This document shows positions 6,511 to 7,754 of a stretch of 7,754 nt of DNA, piece after piece. Positions within the stretch are counted from its first letter, which is position 1, and every line of letters begins with the position of its first letter. The stretch is from positions 5,333 to 13,086 of the forward strand of contig NVWZ01000025.1 in the NCBI GenBank assembly GCA_002746365.1. Direction: 5' to 3'. The notes beneath the pieces were generated by a model. That model did no database searches. It worked only from the letters and a program-made list of their open reading frames with translations, and had not been told where the DNA came from. Both the position numbers and the translations under genes were made by a program. The DNA is from Thiotrichaceae bacterium. Its GTDB lineage: Bacteria > Pseudomonadota > Gammaproteobacteria > SZUA-229.

Positions 6511-7515
6511 CTAATAAATATCTTCCACATTTAATAAAGATAGCGCTTTCCCAACAGACACTTCTTCAATGTCATAAAATGTTTTGTAATCGGAAACAGT
6601 CATCACGCCAGCAACATCAATCCACCCCGCACCGTCCAGCCAATCCGGTAAATTGACACGCCCTTGATAAAGCCTGGGCACAACATAACACTTACCTTTC
6701 TGATAAAGACAATTAAAAGCAATATCATTTTGACTCAATAACGCAATCTGCTGCCATGCGGATTCGCTACTGGTGCTACAACTCACTTTTAATGGAAAAT
6801 CATTTTCAGCCATATCCTCTATTGCAAAATTCTGCTCACGAATAAAACCCTGGAAATGTAAATGATTGACAGACGCGCCTGCGGCCAGGCTATTAAAACC
6901 AACACCAAACCCTGGCAATACTTTGCTTTCTTTTTGCACCAAGGAATAAATAAAATGATGCATTTCCTCATCAAGTACCTGCGCACGATTTAACTCAGGT
7001 GAAACGACAATGAGTAAATGATAATCAGAAAAGGGAAATTTATTATAGAGAACCCTTACGCTCTTATCGTCATACTCACCTTGCCACAAAATTTCGGGCT
7101 TAAGAAACGGTTTATTGAAGTGAAACTTATCACCATCAAACGCCTGCGTTATCGAGTTTAAAGCCCGTGATGAAGCACGGGAGGGGCGCAACTGTCGCAT
7201 TATATTAAACACGATTAACCAGTTACCCTCCTGCCTTGATTGCCAGACCGGCAGATCATCGACATCCATCTCCAATAGTTTTTCAAACACATCCAAATCA
7301 TCTTCGGTTGCTTTTAATGTGCCCGCCAAATAGTTTTCTTTTAATGCATTAAAATTATTTTTTAAATCGACTTGTAGCTCATTTTTTAAATAATCATCTT
7401 GCAGACTATTTGCCAGCACTAAAATAAAAGCGCCTAGCTCATCGTCAGATAACATCGCTTTTAATTTAGTAACAAATAAATTTTTAAACTGGTTTAAATT
7501 TTCAGCGATGAACAT
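6511..7515 (-). CDS. HIT-like protein resembling GDP-hexose phosphorylases (GDPGP1/VTC2 type)
   Basis: The 334-residue product carries NKFPFSDYHLLIVV at 158-171 and GFNSLAAGASVNHLHFQGF at 206-224. The second contains the HxHxQ active-site motif (His218, His220, Gln222) with the context seen in plant GDP-L-galactose phosphorylase VTC2 (GYNSLGAFATINHLHFQ) and animal GDPGP1. By family knowledge His220 would form the covalent nucleotidyl intermediate, and such enzymes phosphorolyse GDP-hexoses or transfer nucleotides; the substrate here is unknown. Apa-type diadenosine polyphosphate phosphorylases and GalT relatives share the fold and remain alternatives. The first ~150 residues are helical and acidic and have no motif I recognise. 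No signal peptide is visible, so it is cytoplasmic. TATAAT sits directly against the ATG at 7515 and no Shine-Dalgarno sequence is close (GAGAAG is 14 bases away), so the start is uncertain; the next in-frame ATG is at 7455 (Met21). No partner gene for a sugar-nucleotide pathway is in view. Confidence 0.8.
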   Translation of the reverse strand: MFIAENLNQFKNLFVTKLKAMLSDDELGAFILVLANSLQDDYLKNELQVDLKNNFNALKENYLAGTLKATEDDLDVFEKLLEMDVDDLPVWQSRQEGNWLIVFNIMRQLRPSRASSRALNSITQAFDGDKFHFNKPFLKPEILWQGEYDDKSVRVLYNKFPFSDYHLLIVVSPELNRAQVLDEEMHHFIYSLVQKESKVLPGFGVGFNSLAAGASVNHLHFQGFIREQNFAIEDMAENDFPLKVSCSTSSESAWQQIALLSQNDIAFNCLYQKGKCYVVPRLYQGRVNLPDWLDGAGWIDVAGVMTVSDYKTFYDIEEVSVGKALSLLNVEDIY

Positions 7516-7560
7516 ATTATAAATTTTTTCTTCTCAACCGTAGACAAATAAAAGTACTTC

Positions 7561-7640
7561 GTCATTGCGAGCGCAGCGTGGCAATCTTGTGAAGCGGCTG
7601 TACTGCCTGCAGAAGATTGCCACGCTGCGCTCGCAATGAC
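7561..7640. repeat. 80-bp palindromic element with perfect 28-bp arms
   Basis: Positions 7561-7588 and 7613-7640 are perfect inverted copies of 28 bases, starting GTCATTGCGAGCGCAGCG, with a 24-base spacer. It lies between the HIT-like gene and the truncated gene at the right edge and codes for nothing. The core gtcattgcgag...gcaatct is one I recall as a common intergenic palindrome in diverse proteobacteria, but copy number in this genome cannot be judged from one window. Neither side has a T run, so it is not a standard intrinsic terminator, though the transcript from the right-edge gene would run through this hairpin. It is unrelated in sequence to the palindrome at 1633-1740. Confidence 0.8.
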
Positions 7641-7660
7641 AGTAATAGAAAAATCGTTAT

Positions 7661-7754
7661 TTAAGGCAGACTACGCTTACTACGCAACCATTTAGTCAGC
7701 GGTTGCCAATCTTCGAGATCTTGATAAACACGCGAGGGTGCCATTTCGAAAATA
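7661..7754 (-). CDS. C-terminal 30 codons of an unrecognised gene (runs off right edge)
   Basis: On the minus strand an open frame enters from the right edge and ends at TAA (7663-7661). The last 30 residues include MAPSRVYQDLEDW and end in a basic stretch, KWLRSKRSLP. Nothing here identifies a family. I treat it as the end of a longer gene because the composition looks like protein and the frame is open to the edge; a tiny ORF starting at the internal ATG is less likely. It points in the same direction as the HIT-like gene, with the 80-bp palindrome between them. Confidence 0.5.
   Translation of the reverse strand, partial: IFEMAPSRVYQDLEDWQPLTKWLRSKRSLP

Noticed and set aside
7561..7640. 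Intrinsic transcription terminator
   Set aside because: The stem is far longer than usual for a terminator and no T-rich tract follows on either strand.

Overview
The window looks like an ordinary chromosomal segment of a gammaproteobacterium with moderate to low G+C content. The main clue is a 23S rRNA pseudouridine synthase that matches RluE closely along its length. It is supported by a large AsmA-family envelope protein, a lipoprotein with a lipobox, and two kinds of palindromic intergenic repeat that are typical of proteobacterial chromosomes. I see no plasmid, phage or transposase gene, no CRISPR array, and no tRNA or rRNA. The genus cannot be read from the sequence.

Layout from left to right. 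(1) 1-608, minus: the first ~200 residues of a PhoX/DUF839-type secreted protein with a twin-arginine-like signal; the 3' part lies outside the window. (2) A ~44-60 bp divergent promoter region ends in a perfect 7-bp inverted repeat touching the next start codon. (3) 668-1576, plus: a stand-alone 5'-3' exonuclease of the FEN/Pol I N-domain family with its metal ligands intact. (4) 1633-1740: a 108-bp MITE-like palindromic element. (5) 1809-2348, plus: rluE. (6) 2357-5461, minus: a ~1034-residue AsmA-family protein, ending 8 bp from rluE in convergent orientation. (7) 5471-5719: a 249-bp intergenic region with a GACATGGATGTC-centred hairpin. (8) 5720-6508, plus: a lipoprotein with a LecA (PA-IL)-like calcium-binding fold and an unassigned C-terminal domain. 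(9) 6511-7515, minus: a HIT-like protein resembling GDP-hexose phosphorylases (GDPGP1/VTC2 type), convergent with the lipoprotein at 2 bp. (10) 7561-7640: a palindromic repeat with perfect 28-bp arms. (11) 7661-7754, minus: the last 30 codons of an unrecognised gene.

The genes do not form one operon: strand changes at nearly every boundary, and functions are unrelated (DNA processing, ribosome modification, envelope lipid homeostasis, a cell-surface lipoprotein, nucleotide-sugar metabolism). Cooperation between them is not suggested by the layout. The least ordinary contents are the LecA-fold lipoprotein, which keeps the calcium-site pattern but lacks the lectin's sugar-binding residues, the bacterial GDP-hexose-phosphorylase-like HIT protein, and the two unrelated palindromic repeats. 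I found no convincing new multi-gene system.
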